Shown: positions 17,927 to 25,877 of the stretch, piece after piece
How the letters are laid out: every line of letters starts with the position of its first letter
How positions within the stretch are numbered: position 1 is the stretch's first letter
Source: Pseudomonas sp. UBA2684
GTDB taxonomy: Bacteria > Pseudomonadota > Gammaproteobacteria > Pseudomonadales > Pseudomonadaceae
Direction of reading: 5' to 3'
Assembly (NCBI GenBank): GCA_002354655.1
Contig: DELY01000054.1
Location: forward strand, 1 to 54,374
Length of the DNA stretch: 54,374 nt
The notes under the pieces: model-generated
Told to the model about the DNA's origin: nothing
What the model saw: only the letters and a program-made list of their open reading frames with translations
Database searches by the model: none
Translations under genes and position numbers: made by a program

Positions 17927-19306
17927 GTGGCGATTAGTGTGTTCGACCTGTTCAAGATCGGTATCGGCCCGTCCAGTTCGCATACCGTCGGGCCCATGCG
18001 CGCCGCCGCGCTGTTTGTCGGCGCGCTGCGTGAACGGCGTTTGCTCGAACGCGTGCAACGTCTGGAAGTGCGCCTGTACGGCTCGCTATCGGCCACCGGT
18101 GTGGGGCACGGCAGTGACCGCGCGGTGATCATGGGCCTGATGGGCGAGTGGCCGGACCAGATCGACCCCGCCGAGATCGAACCACGGATCGAGCGTGTGC
18201 AGCGTCATGCCGAGCTGTTGCTCGACGGGCGCCTGCCGATTGCCTTCGACTGGCAGCGCGACATGCTGTTGCTCGACGAGAACCTGCCGTACCACCCGAA
18301 TGCCATGACCCTCACGGCGTTCGCCGGCGATGGCAGCCGGCTGCATGACAACACCTATTATTCGGTCGGTGGCGGCTTCGTGATCGATGCGGAGCAGGCC
18401 GCCAGCGGCCAGCTGGACAGTGATCTGACGCCATTGCCGTACGACTTCAACAGCGCCGAGGAGCTGCTGCACCTGTGCCGCGAGCATGGCCTGCGCGTGT
18501 CGGAACTGATGATGGCCAACGAGAAGGCCTGGCGCAGCGAAACCGAAATCCGCAGCGGCCTGATGCGCTTGTGGCAAGCCATGCGCGATTGCGTCGAGCA
18601 GGGCCTCAAGCACGAAGGCATCCTGCCCGGCGGGCTCAATGTCAAACGCCGCGCTGCCAAGTTGCACCGCAGCTTGCAGGAAATGAGCAAGCCCAACGTG
18701 ATCGGCTCGACCCTCAGCGGCATGGAGTGGGTCAACCTGTTCGCCCTGGCGGTCAACGAAGAAAACGCCGCCGGTGGACGCATGGTCACCGCGCCGACCA
18801 ACGGCGCGGCGGGGATCATCCCGGCGGTGCTGCATTACTACGTGCGCTTCAGCCCGGCGGTGAGCGAGGCCAATGTGGTCGACTACCTGCTGGCGGCGGC
18901 GGCCATCGGCATTCTGTGCAAGAAGAACGCCTCGATCTCCGGCGCCGAAGTCGGCTGCCAGGGCGAGGTCGGTTCGGCCTGTGCGATGGCCGCGGCCGGG
19001 CTGGCGGAAATCCTCGGCGCCACCCCCGAACAACTGGAGAACGCCGCCGAGATCGGTTTGGAACACAACCTCGGGCTGACCTGCGACCCGGTTGGCGGGC
19101 TGGTGCAGGTGCCGTGCATCGAGCGCAACGCGATTGCCGCGGTGAAGGCGATCAACGCCGCGCAGATGGCCTTGCGCGGCGACGGCCAGCACTTCATCTC
19201 GCTGGATCGGGTGATCCGCACCATGCGCGATACCGGCGCCGACATGCACTACAAATACAAGGAAACCTCGCGTGGCGGCCTGGCGGTCAGTGCCATCGAG
19301 TGTTGA
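17927..19306 (+). CDS. sdaB: L-serine dehydratase (iron-sulfur type)
   Basis: A 459-residue enzyme converting L-serine to pyruvate and ammonia. The GTG start follows CAGGAG. The N-terminal half has the SSSHTVGPM motif (16-24) of the SDH_beta domain; the C-terminal half has the alpha domain with cysteines expected to hold the [4Fe-4S] cluster ([19 protein letters not shown] and [15 protein letters not shown]). It is a single-chain SdaA/SdaB type of normal length. In the pathway it drains serine made from glycine by the GlyA encoded at 41927. It lies immediately upstream of gbdR but is separated by about 600 bases. Confidence 0.94.
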   Translation: MAISVFDLFKIGIGPSSSHTVGPMRAAALFVGALRERRLLERVQRLEVRLYGSLSATGVGHGSDRAVIMGLMGEWPDQIDPAEIEPRIERVQRHAELLLDGRLPIAFDWQRDMLLLDENLPYHPNAMTLTAFAGDGSRLHDNTYYSVGGGFVIDAEQAASGQLDSDLTPLPYDFNSAEELLHLCREHGLRVSELMMANEKAWRSETEIRSGLMRLWQAMRDCVEQGLKHEGILPGGLNVKRRAAKLHRSLQEMSKPNVIGSTLSGMEWVNLFALAVNEENAAGGRMVTAPTNGAAGIIPAVLHYYVRFSPAVSEANVVDYLLAAAAIGILCKKNASISGAEVGCQGEVGSACAMAAAGLAEILGATPEQLENAAEIGLEHNLGLTCDPVGGLVQVPCIERNAIAAVKAINAAQMALRGDGQHFISLDRVIRTMRDTGADMHYKYKETSRGGLAVSAIEC

Positions 19307-19909
19307 TCGGGTTGTTGCGCGGTTTTCGCGCACCTCGCGGCTGCTGTGTCGCCTATTGGGGCGGGTACGGATGGTCTTGCGCCACGCTGCTACGCGGCTA
19401 ACCTGCGCGGCCCGCGGCGGACTGCCGGCTGAACGTGCAAACTTCAAAAGGCTGGGTCAAGAGGCCTGGTCGGTGTAGCGGAATTTGGCTTCGGGAGCCG
19501 AACCCAGCGCACGCGCTGCCAGCTTTTGGTGCGCATGGTTTAGCCGGCGTGTTTCGATAGAAGTGACCACCCGGTCAGTGTCGTTACCGCTCGTCCGTTA
19601 CCGTCGCTATTCCCAGTCGTAGCGCGGTGACAATTGCCCTCTCGGGCAGTGCTACCGAAATGCTCAAGAGCCCCACCCTGCGGGCGCTTGCGGTCGCAAA
19701 CAGAATGCTTCTGTCGCTCCTGCCAAAGCCTTGTGGCACGTGCCTTGGATGGCTCGGTATATTTTTAATTGAACGGCCAATTAATCTAGGCATGACCTTT
19801 GCGTTGTTATTCATGCCTGTCTGGGGCTGTCGTGTGCCAGAACCACAAAAAAAGGGCCTCTCCATAAAGGGCCCAATACCGTGCTTTGCTTCGCGTGAGG
19901 GTTTCATCG
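19307..19909. other. Long intergenic region upstream of gbdR
   Basis: No convincing gene. Contains a sigma54-like sequence at 19734-19748 (TGGCAC-GTGCC-TTGG), which has a perfect -24 half but TTGG instead of TTGC at -12, and an inverted repeat TTAATTG-AACGGC-CAATTAA at 19765-19784. The local A+T richness around 19755-19790 supports a promoter lying here, 120-180 bases before the gbdR start. Confidence 0.45.
19734..19784 (+). promoter_or_regulatory. Candidate gbdR promoter: sigma54-like element and adjacent inverted repeat
   Basis: TGGCACG (19734-19740) matches the -24 consensus; four bases later TTGG occupies the -12 position, one mismatch in a normally invariant base. The TTAATTG/CAATTAA inverted repeat directly follows. 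Published work links betaine catabolism in Pseudomonas to RpoN/NtrC/CbrB control, which makes the position plausible, but the imperfect -12 keeps confidence low. Confidence 0.3.
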
Positions 19910-21013
19910 ATGTCGCAGTTCAATCAAGGGTCACAACCCCAGAGCCGTGTTCCTCAGTCCATCGGTTTTCTGCTGCTGGACAACTTCACCCTGATTTCCC
20001 TCGCTTCGGCGGTCGAACCGCTGCGCATGGCCAATCAGCTCTCCGGCAAGGAGCTGTATCGCTGGCACACCCTGACCCAGAGCGGTCGCCCGGTATGCGC
20101 CAGCGACGGCCTGCAGATCACCCCGGACGCCGGCCTGGACAACGCCCCGACGCTGGACGCGGTGATCGTCTGCGGCGGCGTGGACATCCAGCACAGCGTC
20201 ACCCGTGAGCACCTGCATTGGCTGCAAAGCCTGGCGCGCCAGGGCCGCCAGCTGGGCGCCGTGTGCACCGGCAGTTGGGCGCTGGCCAAGGCCGGTCTGC
20301 TCGACGGCTACGATTGCAGCGTGCACTGGGAGTGTTTGGCGTCGATGCAGGAAGCCTTCCCGCGCGCGGCCATCACCACGCGCCTGTTCTCCATCGACCG
20401 CAACCGCAATACCTCGTCCGGCGGCACCGCGCCGATGGACATGATGCTGCACCTGATTGCCCGCGAGCATGGCCGCGAACTGGCGGCGGCGATCTCCGAG
20501 ATGTTCATCTACGAGCGCATCCGCAACGAGCAGGATCACCAGCGCGTGCCGCTCAAGCATATGCTCGGTACCAACCAGCCGAAGTTGCAGGAAATCGTCG
20601 CGCTGATGGAAGCCAACCTGGAGGAGCCGATCGACCTCGACGAGCTGGCTTGCTATGTCGACGTGTCGCGGCGCCAGCTGGAGCGGTTGTTCCAGAAATA
20701 CCTGCATTGCTCGCCGTCGCGCTACTACCTGAAGCTGCGCCTGATTCGTGCGCGCCAGTTGCTCAAGCAGACCTCGATGTCGATCATCGAAGTGGCGTCG
20801 GTGTGCGGTTTCGTCTCCACCCCGCACTTCTCCAAGTGCTACCGCGAATACTTCGGCATCCCGCCGCGCGACGAACGTGCCGGCCAGACCTCGGCCAACG
20901 TGGTGGCGCTGGTGCCGCTGCCGGAAGACCTGATGCGTCCGTCCTCGTCGTCGGCCATGGCGGCGTTGACCCGTGCCCAGGGCGAATCGACCTTCGCCAG
21001 CGTGCGCCTCTAA
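19910..21013 (+). CDS. gbdR: GbdR, AraC-family activator of betaine and dimethylglycine catabolism
   Basis: A 367-residue regulator, the length of P. aeruginosa GbdR. N-terminal DJ-1/PfpI-like amidotransferase fold (about 15-190) with IGFLLLDNFTLISLASAVEPLRMAN and VCTGSWALAKAGLLDG; C-terminal AraC/XylS helix-turn-helix pair (about 225-325) with LDELACYVDVSRRQLERLFQ and MSIIEVASVCGFVSTPHFSK. The start MSQFNQ is chosen over an ATG 8 codons upstream on family length. In P. aeruginosa it senses betaine/dimethylglycine and activates gbcA, gbcB, dgcAB, sox, cbc and sdaB. It ends at a strong terminator. Confidence 0.94.
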   Translation: MSQFNQGSQPQSRVPQSIGFLLLDNFTLISLASAVEPLRMANQLSGKELYRWHTLTQSGRPVCASDGLQITPDAGLDNAPTLDAVIVCGGVDIQHSVTREHLHWLQSLARQGRQLGAVCTGSWALAKAGLLDGYDCSVHWECLASMQEAFPRAAITTRLFSIDRNRNTSSGGTAPMDMMLHLIAREHGRELAAAISEMFIYERIRNEQDHQRVPLKHMLGTNQPKLQEIVALMEANLEEPIDLDELACYVDVSRRQLERLFQKYLHCSPSRYYLKLRLIRARQLLKQTSMSIIEVASVCGFVSTPHFSKCYREYFGIPPRDERAGQTSANVVALVPLPEDLMRPSSSSAMAALTRAQGESTFASVRL

Positions 21014-21031
21014 GAGCGCGGCAGCGGTTCG

Positions 21032-21063
21032 CAACAGGGGCGCCGTGGGCGCCCCTGTTGTTT
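21032..21063 (+). terminator. Intrinsic terminator after gbdR
   Basis: CAACAGGGGCGCC-GTG-GGCGCCCCTGTTG followed by TTTGT. Perfect 13-base stem with a 3-base loop, 18 bases after the gbdR stop. Confidence 0.92.
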
Positions 21064-21082
21064 GTGGGGCACACACAATGAC

Positions 21083-21113
21083 GGCGGACAAGCCTGCGGC
21101 ATGTCCGCCCTAC
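21083..21113. repeat. Single C-type REP palindrome and a decayed T-type partner
   Basis: GGCGGACAAGCC...ATGTCCGCCCTAC at 21083-21113 is one arm of the REPIN family. A decayed T-type arm, GGTGGCGATGGCGAAGCC...TCCACC, lies at 21141-21167, next to the stop of the 81-residue gene. Confidence 0.7.
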
Positions 21114-21172
21114 GGATGGGAAGGTATTGCGTTTGTGTCGGGTGGCGATGGCGAAGCCTTGTCCACCATGGC

Positions 21173-21418
21173 TCAGCGCGGTACCAGCGCCGGCAGCAGG
21201 GTGCGTGAGATGGCTTCGCGCACGTTCGGCAGCAGGGTGGCGCTGCCGCCCAGCAGTTCTTCCACCAGCCGGCGCAAGGCCAGCGCCCGCTCCGGGCTGA
21301 GGCCGGTTACCGCGTGGGCGCAGGCTTGCTCGGCGGTGGCCCCCGGCGGAATCGACAGGCCCAGCGCCACCAGGCGTTCGCGGAAGTCTTCCTGGTCGAT
21401 CAGGTCGGCATGCATCAT
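21173..21418 (-). CDS. Small conserved-looking protein at the end of the dgc operon, unknown function
   Basis: An 81-residue, largely helical, soluble protein beginning MMHADLIDQEDFRERLVALG after a clear GGAGG. The long upstream extension in frame runs through a repeat and is not real. No cofactor or catalytic motif is visible. It is the last gene of the minus-strand operon dipeptidase-like / DUF5943 / dgcA / dgcB / etfA / etfB, 127 bases after etfB with a repeat in the gap. Its place suggests a role with the electron-transfer or demethylase proteins, but this is inference only. Confidence 0.65.
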   Translation of the reverse strand: MMHADLIDQEDFRERLVALGLSIPPGATAEQACAHAVTGLSPERALALRRLVEELLGGSATLLPNVREAISRTLLPALVPR

Positions 21419-21452
21419 GTTCTTATCCTCCGTTCGCGGCGCTCTGGCAGCG

Positions 21453-21529
21453 TAGGCTGGGTTGAGCGCAGCGATACCCATGTGGTATCGACGCATTCTG
21501 ATGGGTATCGCCCGCTCAACCCATCCTAC
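21453..21529. repeat. Inverted-repeat element of a different sequence class in the etfB downstream gap
   Basis: GTAGGCTGGGTTGAGCG...GATACCCAT and ATGGGTATCG...CGCTCAACCCATCCTAC form an inverted pair of about 77 bp. It keeps GTAGG/CCTAC ends like the REPINs but has a GGTTGAG core. A half copy (AACGCAGCGATACCCACCC) lies at about 4537-4557. Confidence 0.75.
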
Positions 21530-21545
21530 GTATTGGCGGCTGCGG

Positions 21546-22319
21546 TTAGCGCAGCACGCCTTCTTCGAGCAATAAGGTGAAGATAGCCTCGGCACCGGCT
21601 TGCGGCGAGACATCCTTGAGCACCTGACCGCCGCCGCCGGTGGCTTTTGCCGTGGCGGCCTTCATGCGTTCGGCGCCGGTCTTGGCCTTGATCACCTTGA
21701 GGCGCTTGGGCCGTGGGCGCGCCGGTTGCAACTGCGCGACAGCGAGCAAGGCGTCGTCGACGCTGCTTACCGCCTGGGCCCGCAGTTGGCCACGGCGGGC
21801 CGGGCCGAAGGCGCTTTGCCGCGCCACGGGGGCGGCGTTGTCGACGCTGGCGAGAAACGGCAAGCGCACCTTCAAGCGCCGCCGCTGGCCACGCGGCAAG
21901 GCTTGCAGCACCTGCGCCACGCCGTGTTCGACCTTCTCCACCTCGGCCAGGCCGACCACCAACGGCCAGCCCAGGCGCTCGGCCAGCAGGAAGGGCAACA
22001 TGCCCGAGCCTTCGCCGGTTTCCGCCTGGCTGCCGGTCAGCACCATCTGCGCGCCGGCCTCGCTCAGGTACTCGGCCAACGCTGGCAACGCATCGGCCTG
22101 TGCGGCTTGTTCAAGCACGGTGATTTCCGCCAGACCCATGCCCAGGTAGGCGCGCAGGGCTTCTGCGTGTGGGTCGCCGGCATGCAGCACCTGCAGCGTA
22201 TCGCCGGCCAGGCGCAGGCCCAGCTCGACCGCGCGGGCATCCTGCTCGGCGCGGCGCGCGCGACCGGAGGTCGGGTGCGCGCCGACGGAGACCAGGGTGA
22301 TGATATTCAAGTCAGCCAT
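21546..22319 (-). CDS. etfB: Electron transfer flavoprotein beta subunit of the dimethylglycine system
   Basis: A 257-residue ETF beta-family protein (MADLNIITLVSVGAHP start, AVELGLRLAGD, TGSQAETGEGSGMLPFLLAERLGWPLV, the last corresponding to the conserved nucleotide-binding loop of ETF beta). With EtfA it accepts electrons from dimethylglycine demethylase and passes them to the quinone pool. It is divergent from the housekeeping EtfB and matches the gene found with dgcAB in Pseudomonas. It follows etfA with a 97-base gap occupied by a REPIN. Confidence 0.85.
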   Translation of the reverse strand: MADLNIITLVSVGAHPTSGRARRAEQDARAVELGLRLAGDTLQVLHAGDPHAEALRAYLGMGLAEITVLEQAAQADALPALAEYLSEAGAQMVLTGSQAETGEGSGMLPFLLAERLGWPLVVGLAEVEKVEHGVAQVLQALPRGQRRRLKVRLPFLASVDNAAPVARQSAFGPARRGQLRAQAVSSVDDALLAVAQLQPARPRPKRLKVIKAKTGAERMKAATAKATGGGGQVLKDVSPQAGAEAIFTLLLEEGVLR

Positions 22320-22330
22320 GGCTCAGCTCC

Positions 22331-22412
22331 GTAGGGTGGACATGGCGCAGCCTTGTCCACCAGGGGTATGCGTGGTTATCGGGTGGACAAGCCGTCGGCC
22401 TGTCCGTCCTAC
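22331..22412. repeat. REPIN in the etfA-etfB gap
   Basis: GTAGGGTGGACATGGCG...TGTCCACC (T-type arm), then GGTGGACAAGCCGTCGGCCTG-TCCGTCCTAC, a right arm whose 5' half is T-like and 3' half C-like. It is the one member of the family whose pairing type is ambiguous. Confidence 0.8.
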
Positions 22413-22416
22413 GCGT

Positions 22417-23640
22417 CTATGCGGCATCGCGCGCGCCTCCCTGGCGGTAGGCGGTAACCCGCTCGATCAGCGCCTGGAGAATGGCCGCCGAGTCGCCGAT
22501 CACCGACAGGTCGGCGCGTTTGATCATGTCGCAGGTTGGATCGAGGTTGATGGCGATCACCTTGTCGCAGGCGCCGATGCCTTGCAGGTGCTGGATCGCC
22601 CCGGAGATGCCCACCGCCAGGTAGACCCGCGCGGTGACCCAGATGCCGGACGCGCCGACCTGGCGCTCGCGGCCCATAAAGCCATCGTCCACCGCTACCC
22701 GCGAGGCGCCTTCGGTGGCGCCGAGGGCGGCGGCGGCCTGGTGGAAGTGCGCCCAGTCCTTCACGCCGTTGCCGCCGGAAAGGATGAATTCGGCCTCGGC
22801 CATGGGAATCAGCGCCGGGTCGACCGCCACCGCGCCGAGATCCTCGATGCGGGGCAGGCTGTGGGCGACTTTTTCGTGCAATGCCAGTGGCCGCACTTCA
22901 TGACGGCTGTCGCTGACCGGCTCGGCGCACTCGACGGCGGCGAGGATCAGCCGCGGTGCCTGGCGTATCAGATCTTCGCGCCCGGCGCCGGCGCGGCCGC
23001 TGGCAATCCCGTTGGCCACCTGCCAGACGCGCGTGGCCGGCCGTTCGCCGAGCTTGGCGGCCAGGCGCCGGCCAAGCTCGCCGCCGCCCGTGCGGCTATC
23101 GGGCAGCAGCCAGTGGCGCGGCGCCAGCTGGCTTTCCACGGCGCTCAGGGCGAGTACCCGTTGTTCCGGGGCATAGCCATCGAAGGCCGGGCCCTCGACG
23201 TGCAGCAGGCGGTCGACGCCGGCCGTGTCGAAGGCGCTTTCCTTGTGTTCGCCGAACGCCACGGCCAGCACCGCGCCGTCACTGCCGGCGAGGGTGTGGG
23301 CCAGGCCGAACAGGTCTTTGTCGTGGCTGCTCAGGCGGCCGCCGACCAAGTCCGGCACCACGGCGATATAAAACGCCGGTTGTTCGAGCACATGCAGCGG
23401 CAGTTGCACGGTTTGCGTGGTGGTCTGGCGCTTGCCGGTAACCCCCTGCTGGGTGCCGGAGCGGTCGATGCGCTTGAGCCCGTTGGGGCCGATAAAACCC
23501 ACGGCATGCGGGTTCTTGCGGATAACGCCGTTGGCGCCGATCCAGCTGCTCTGCGCTGTTTGCATCGCCGCGTGCAGCGGATGCAGGCGGTTGCGCGCAA
23601 TCCACTCGGCGCGCGGGTCGCGGCGGATAAGGTCGCTCAT
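22417..23640 (-). CDS. etfA: Electron transfer flavoprotein alpha subunit of the dimethylglycine system
   Basis: A 407-residue ETF alpha-family protein, longer than housekeeping EtfA (about 310) because of an N-terminal extension of about 90 residues (MSDLIRRDPRAEW...), as known for the dgc-linked form. The C-terminal FAD domain is unmistakable: VGASGIWVTARVYLAVGISG and AIQHLQGIGACDKVIAINLD. It pairs with EtfB encoded next and receives electrons from DgcA/DgcB. Confidence 0.87.
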   Translation of the reverse strand: MSDLIRRDPRAEWIARNRLHPLHAAMQTAQSSWIGANGVIRKNPHAVGFIGPNGLKRIDRSGTQQGVTGKRQTTTQTVQLPLHVLEQPAFYIAVVPDLVGGRLSSHDKDLFGLAHTLAGSDGAVLAVAFGEHKESAFDTAGVDRLLHVEGPAFDGYAPEQRVLALSAVESQLAPRHWLLPDSRTGGGELGRRLAAKLGERPATRVWQVANGIASGRAGAGREDLIRQAPRLILAAVECAEPVSDSRHEVRPLALHEKVAHSLPRIEDLGAVAVDPALIPMAEAEFILSGGNGVKDWAHFHQAAAALGATEGASRVAVDDGFMGRERQVGASGIWVTARVYLAVGISGAIQHLQGIGACDKVIAINLDPTCDMIKRADLSVIGDSAAILQALIERVTAYRQGGARDAA

Positions 23641-23670
23641 ACACAGGACTCCGTAGCGTTTGCGTTCTCT

Positions 23671-23738
23671 GTGGTAGGGGCCGGGCGGTGATCCGCTTTA
23701 GCCGCGATATGGCCTGTCGCGGCTAAAGCCCCTCCCAC
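23671..23738. repeat. REP pair of the GTGGGAGGGGCTTTAGCCGCG class, dgcB-etfA gap
   Basis: Left arm GTGGTAGGGG...GCTTTAGCCGCGA is partly decayed; right arm TCGCGGCTAAAGCCCCTCCCAC is intact. Same class as those at 25801, 27965 and 33508. Confidence 0.8.
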
Positions 23739-23773
23739 GATGAGCTGCGGCTTGTTCATAACGTGCGTCGACA

Positions 23774-25735
23774 TCACAGCAGCTCCGCCAGCTCGGACTT
23801 TGCCGGCACAGGCTGCTTTGCCTCGACCACGCCCTCGATCAATACGTCGGCCACCAGCTCGGCAATATCCTTGACCTCCGGGCGCGGGCCGACCACGCCT
23901 TCGAGCATGGCGGTGCACTGCGGGCAACCGACGGCCACCAGCTCAGCGCCGGTTTCCTTGATATCGAGCATGCGCATATCGGGGATGCGCTGCTTGCCGG
24001 GGATATCGGTGATCGGCGCGCCGCCGCCACCGCCGCAGCAACGTGAGCGGAAACCCGAGCGCTGCATCTCTTTCACCTCGATACCGATGGCATTCAGCAC
24101 CGCACGCGGCGCTTCGTACTCGCCGTTGTAGCGGCCCAGGTAGCAGGGGTCGTGATAGGTCACGCTGCCGCCCTTGTGTTGACCAAGATTGAGCTTTTGA
24201 GCACTGATCAGCCGCTCCATATAGGTGCTGTGGTGCAGCACCTGGTAGCGACCGCCCAACTCGCCGTATTCGTTTTTCAGCACGTGGAAGCTGTGTGGGT
24301 CGCAGGTGACGATAGTGCGGAACTGGTACTTGGCCAGGGTGGCGATATTGCGTTTGGCCAGCAGCTGGAAGGTCGCTTCATCGCCCAGGCGCCGGGCCAC
24401 GTCGCCGCTGTCACGTTCTTCCAGGCCGAGCACGGCGAAGTCGACGTTGGCGGCTTTCAGCACTTTGACGAAGGCGCGCAGGGTGCGCTGGTTGCGCATG
24501 TCGAAGGCGCCGTCGCCGACCCAGAACAACACCTCGACCTGCTGTTTATCGCTGAGCAGCGGCAGGTTGAGGTCCGCCGCCCAGTTCAGTCGACCACCGG
24601 GGTTGAAACCGCCGGGGTTGTCGGTGGCGATCAGGTTGTCGAGCACCTCGGCGCCCTTGTTCGGCGTGGCGCCTTTTTCCAGGGTCAGGTGGCGGCGCAT
24701 GTCGACGATGGCGTCGACGTGCTCGATCATCATCGGGCATTCCTCGACGCAAGCGCGGCAGGTGGTGCACGACCACAGCGTCTCGGCATCCACCAGGGCC
24801 TTGCCGTTCAGGTTGACGATCGGTAGATGGGGGCCGCCGCTGTGTTCACCCACCGGCTTACCCGGATAGGGCGAACCAGCAAACTTGGCATCCGTGCCGC
24901 CGGCCAGGCCGACCACCATGTCCTGGATCAGCTTTTTCGGATTCAGCGGCTGGCCGGCGGCGAAGGCCGGGCAGGCCGCCTCGCACTTGCCGCACTGCAC
25001 GCAGGCATCGAAGCCCAGCAGCTGGTTCCAGGTGAAGTCGGTGGGTTTTTCCACGCCCAGCGGGGCGTTGCAGTCATTCAGGTCCAGGGCCTTGAGGCCG
25101 GTGGAGCGGCCGCCGCCGAAGCGCTCGCTGCGGCGGTGCCAGGCCAGGTGCAGGGCGCCGGCGAAGGCATGCTTCATCGGCCCGCCCCAGGTCATGCCGA
25201 AGAACAGCTCGGACACGCCCCAGGCCACGCCGATACTCAGCACGATGGCCAGCACCCAGCCACCGAAGTCAGCGGGCAGAATCCCGGCCACCGGCAGGGT
25301 GGCGATAAAGAAGCTGGCGGCGAACATCAGCAGGCTTTTCGGCAGGCGCATCCACGGGCCTTTCGACAGCCGCGACGGCGGATCGAGACGGCGCTTGGCG
25401 ACAAACAACGCACCGCCAAACATCAGCGCGCAGGCTGCCAGCAGGGCGAAGCCGAGAATGCGGCTGTGCAGGCCGAAACCGTGCACGACGATGGCCAGCA
25501 CAGCCGCCAGGACAAAGCCGCCAGCCGTGGCCACGTGGGTGTTGGCGATGTATTTGTCGCGCGCCACCACATGGTGCAGGTCGACCATATAACGCCGCGG
25601 CATGGCCAGCAGGCCGCCGAGCCAGTCGACCTGCGCCGGCCGGCCGCGACGCCACATCAGAAAGCGTTTGCCCGCGCCAATAACCGCAAGGGCCAGGGCG
25701 GCGAACAATAGAATGGGGAGCAGGGTGTGCAACAT
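23774..25735 (-). CDS. dgcB: Dimethylglycine demethylase subunit DgcB (membrane iron-sulfur protein)
   Basis: A 653-residue protein. N-terminal 180 residues hold about five membrane helices (MLHTLLPILLFAALALAVIG, FVLAAVLAIVVHGFGL, ILGFALLAACALMFGG and others). Two ferredoxin-type [4Fe-4S] motifs follow: C245, C248, C251, C255 (CVQCGKCEAACP) and C323, C326, C329, C333 (CTTCRACVEECP). The C-terminal part has cysteine-rich CCG-type motifs (YHDPCYLGRYNGEY, RSRCCGGGGG, GCPQC) as in heterodisulfide reductase-like subunits. It probably relays electrons from DgcA to ETF or the membrane. Third to fourth gene of the operon, between dgcA and etfA. Confidence 0.93.
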   Translation of the reverse strand: MLHTLLPILLFAALALAVIGAGKRFLMWRRGRPAQVDWLGGLLAMPRRYMVDLHHVVARDKYIANTHVATAGGFVLAAVLAIVVHGFGLHSRILGFALLAACALMFGGALFVAKRRLDPPSRLSKGPWMRLPKSLLMFAASFFIATLPVAGILPADFGGWVLAIVLSIGVAWGVSELFFGMTWGGPMKHAFAGALHLAWHRRSERFGGGRSTGLKALDLNDCNAPLGVEKPTDFTWNQLLGFDACVQCGKCEAACPAFAAGQPLNPKKLIQDMVVGLAGGTDAKFAGSPYPGKPVGEHSGGPHLPIVNLNGKALVDAETLWSCTTCRACVEECPMMIEHVDAIVDMRRHLTLEKGATPNKGAEVLDNLIATDNPGGFNPGGRLNWAADLNLPLLSDKQQVEVLFWVGDGAFDMRNQRTLRAFVKVLKAANVDFAVLGLEERDSGDVARRLGDEATFQLLAKRNIATLAKYQFRTIVTCDPHSFHVLKNEYGELGGRYQVLHHSTYMERLISAQKLNLGQHKGGSVTYHDPCYLGRYNGEYEAPRAVLNAIGIEVKEMQRSGFRSRCCGGGGGAPITDIPGKQRIPDMRMLDIKETGAELVAVGCPQCTAMLEGVVGPRPEVKDIAELVADVLIEGVVEAKQPVPAKSELAELL

Positions 25736-25800
25736 CAGTTGGTCTCCTCAGAGGGACCACATAGGGTGATCAATACGATCGTGACCTTGGGCATGGTTCC

Positions 25801-25860
25801 TGTGGGAGGGGCTTTAGCCGCGACGCTGTTGACCTTGTCGCGGCTAAAGCCCCTCCCACA
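25801..25860. repeat. REP pair, dgcA-dgcB gap
   Basis: TGTGGGAGGGGCTTTAGCCGCGAC and GTCGCGGCTAAAGCCCCTCCCACA form a perfect inverted pair of 60 bp total, about 17 bases from the dgcA stop. Confidence 0.9.
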
Positions 25861-25877
25861 ATGGTTCAGCAGCTGCC

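Noticed and set aside
17567-18058. N-terminal extension of the second CbcX-like protein by 164 residues
   Set aside because: The extension precedes a good ribosome-binding site and a signal peptide; an exported receptor would not carry such a prefix, and it overlaps the sdaB start region.
19847-19874. Terminator-like GGGCC...GGCCC-TTTTTTT on the minus strand just upstream of gbdR
   Set aside because: The stem is only 5 bp and no minus-strand gene would end here; noted only as a possible antisense stop.
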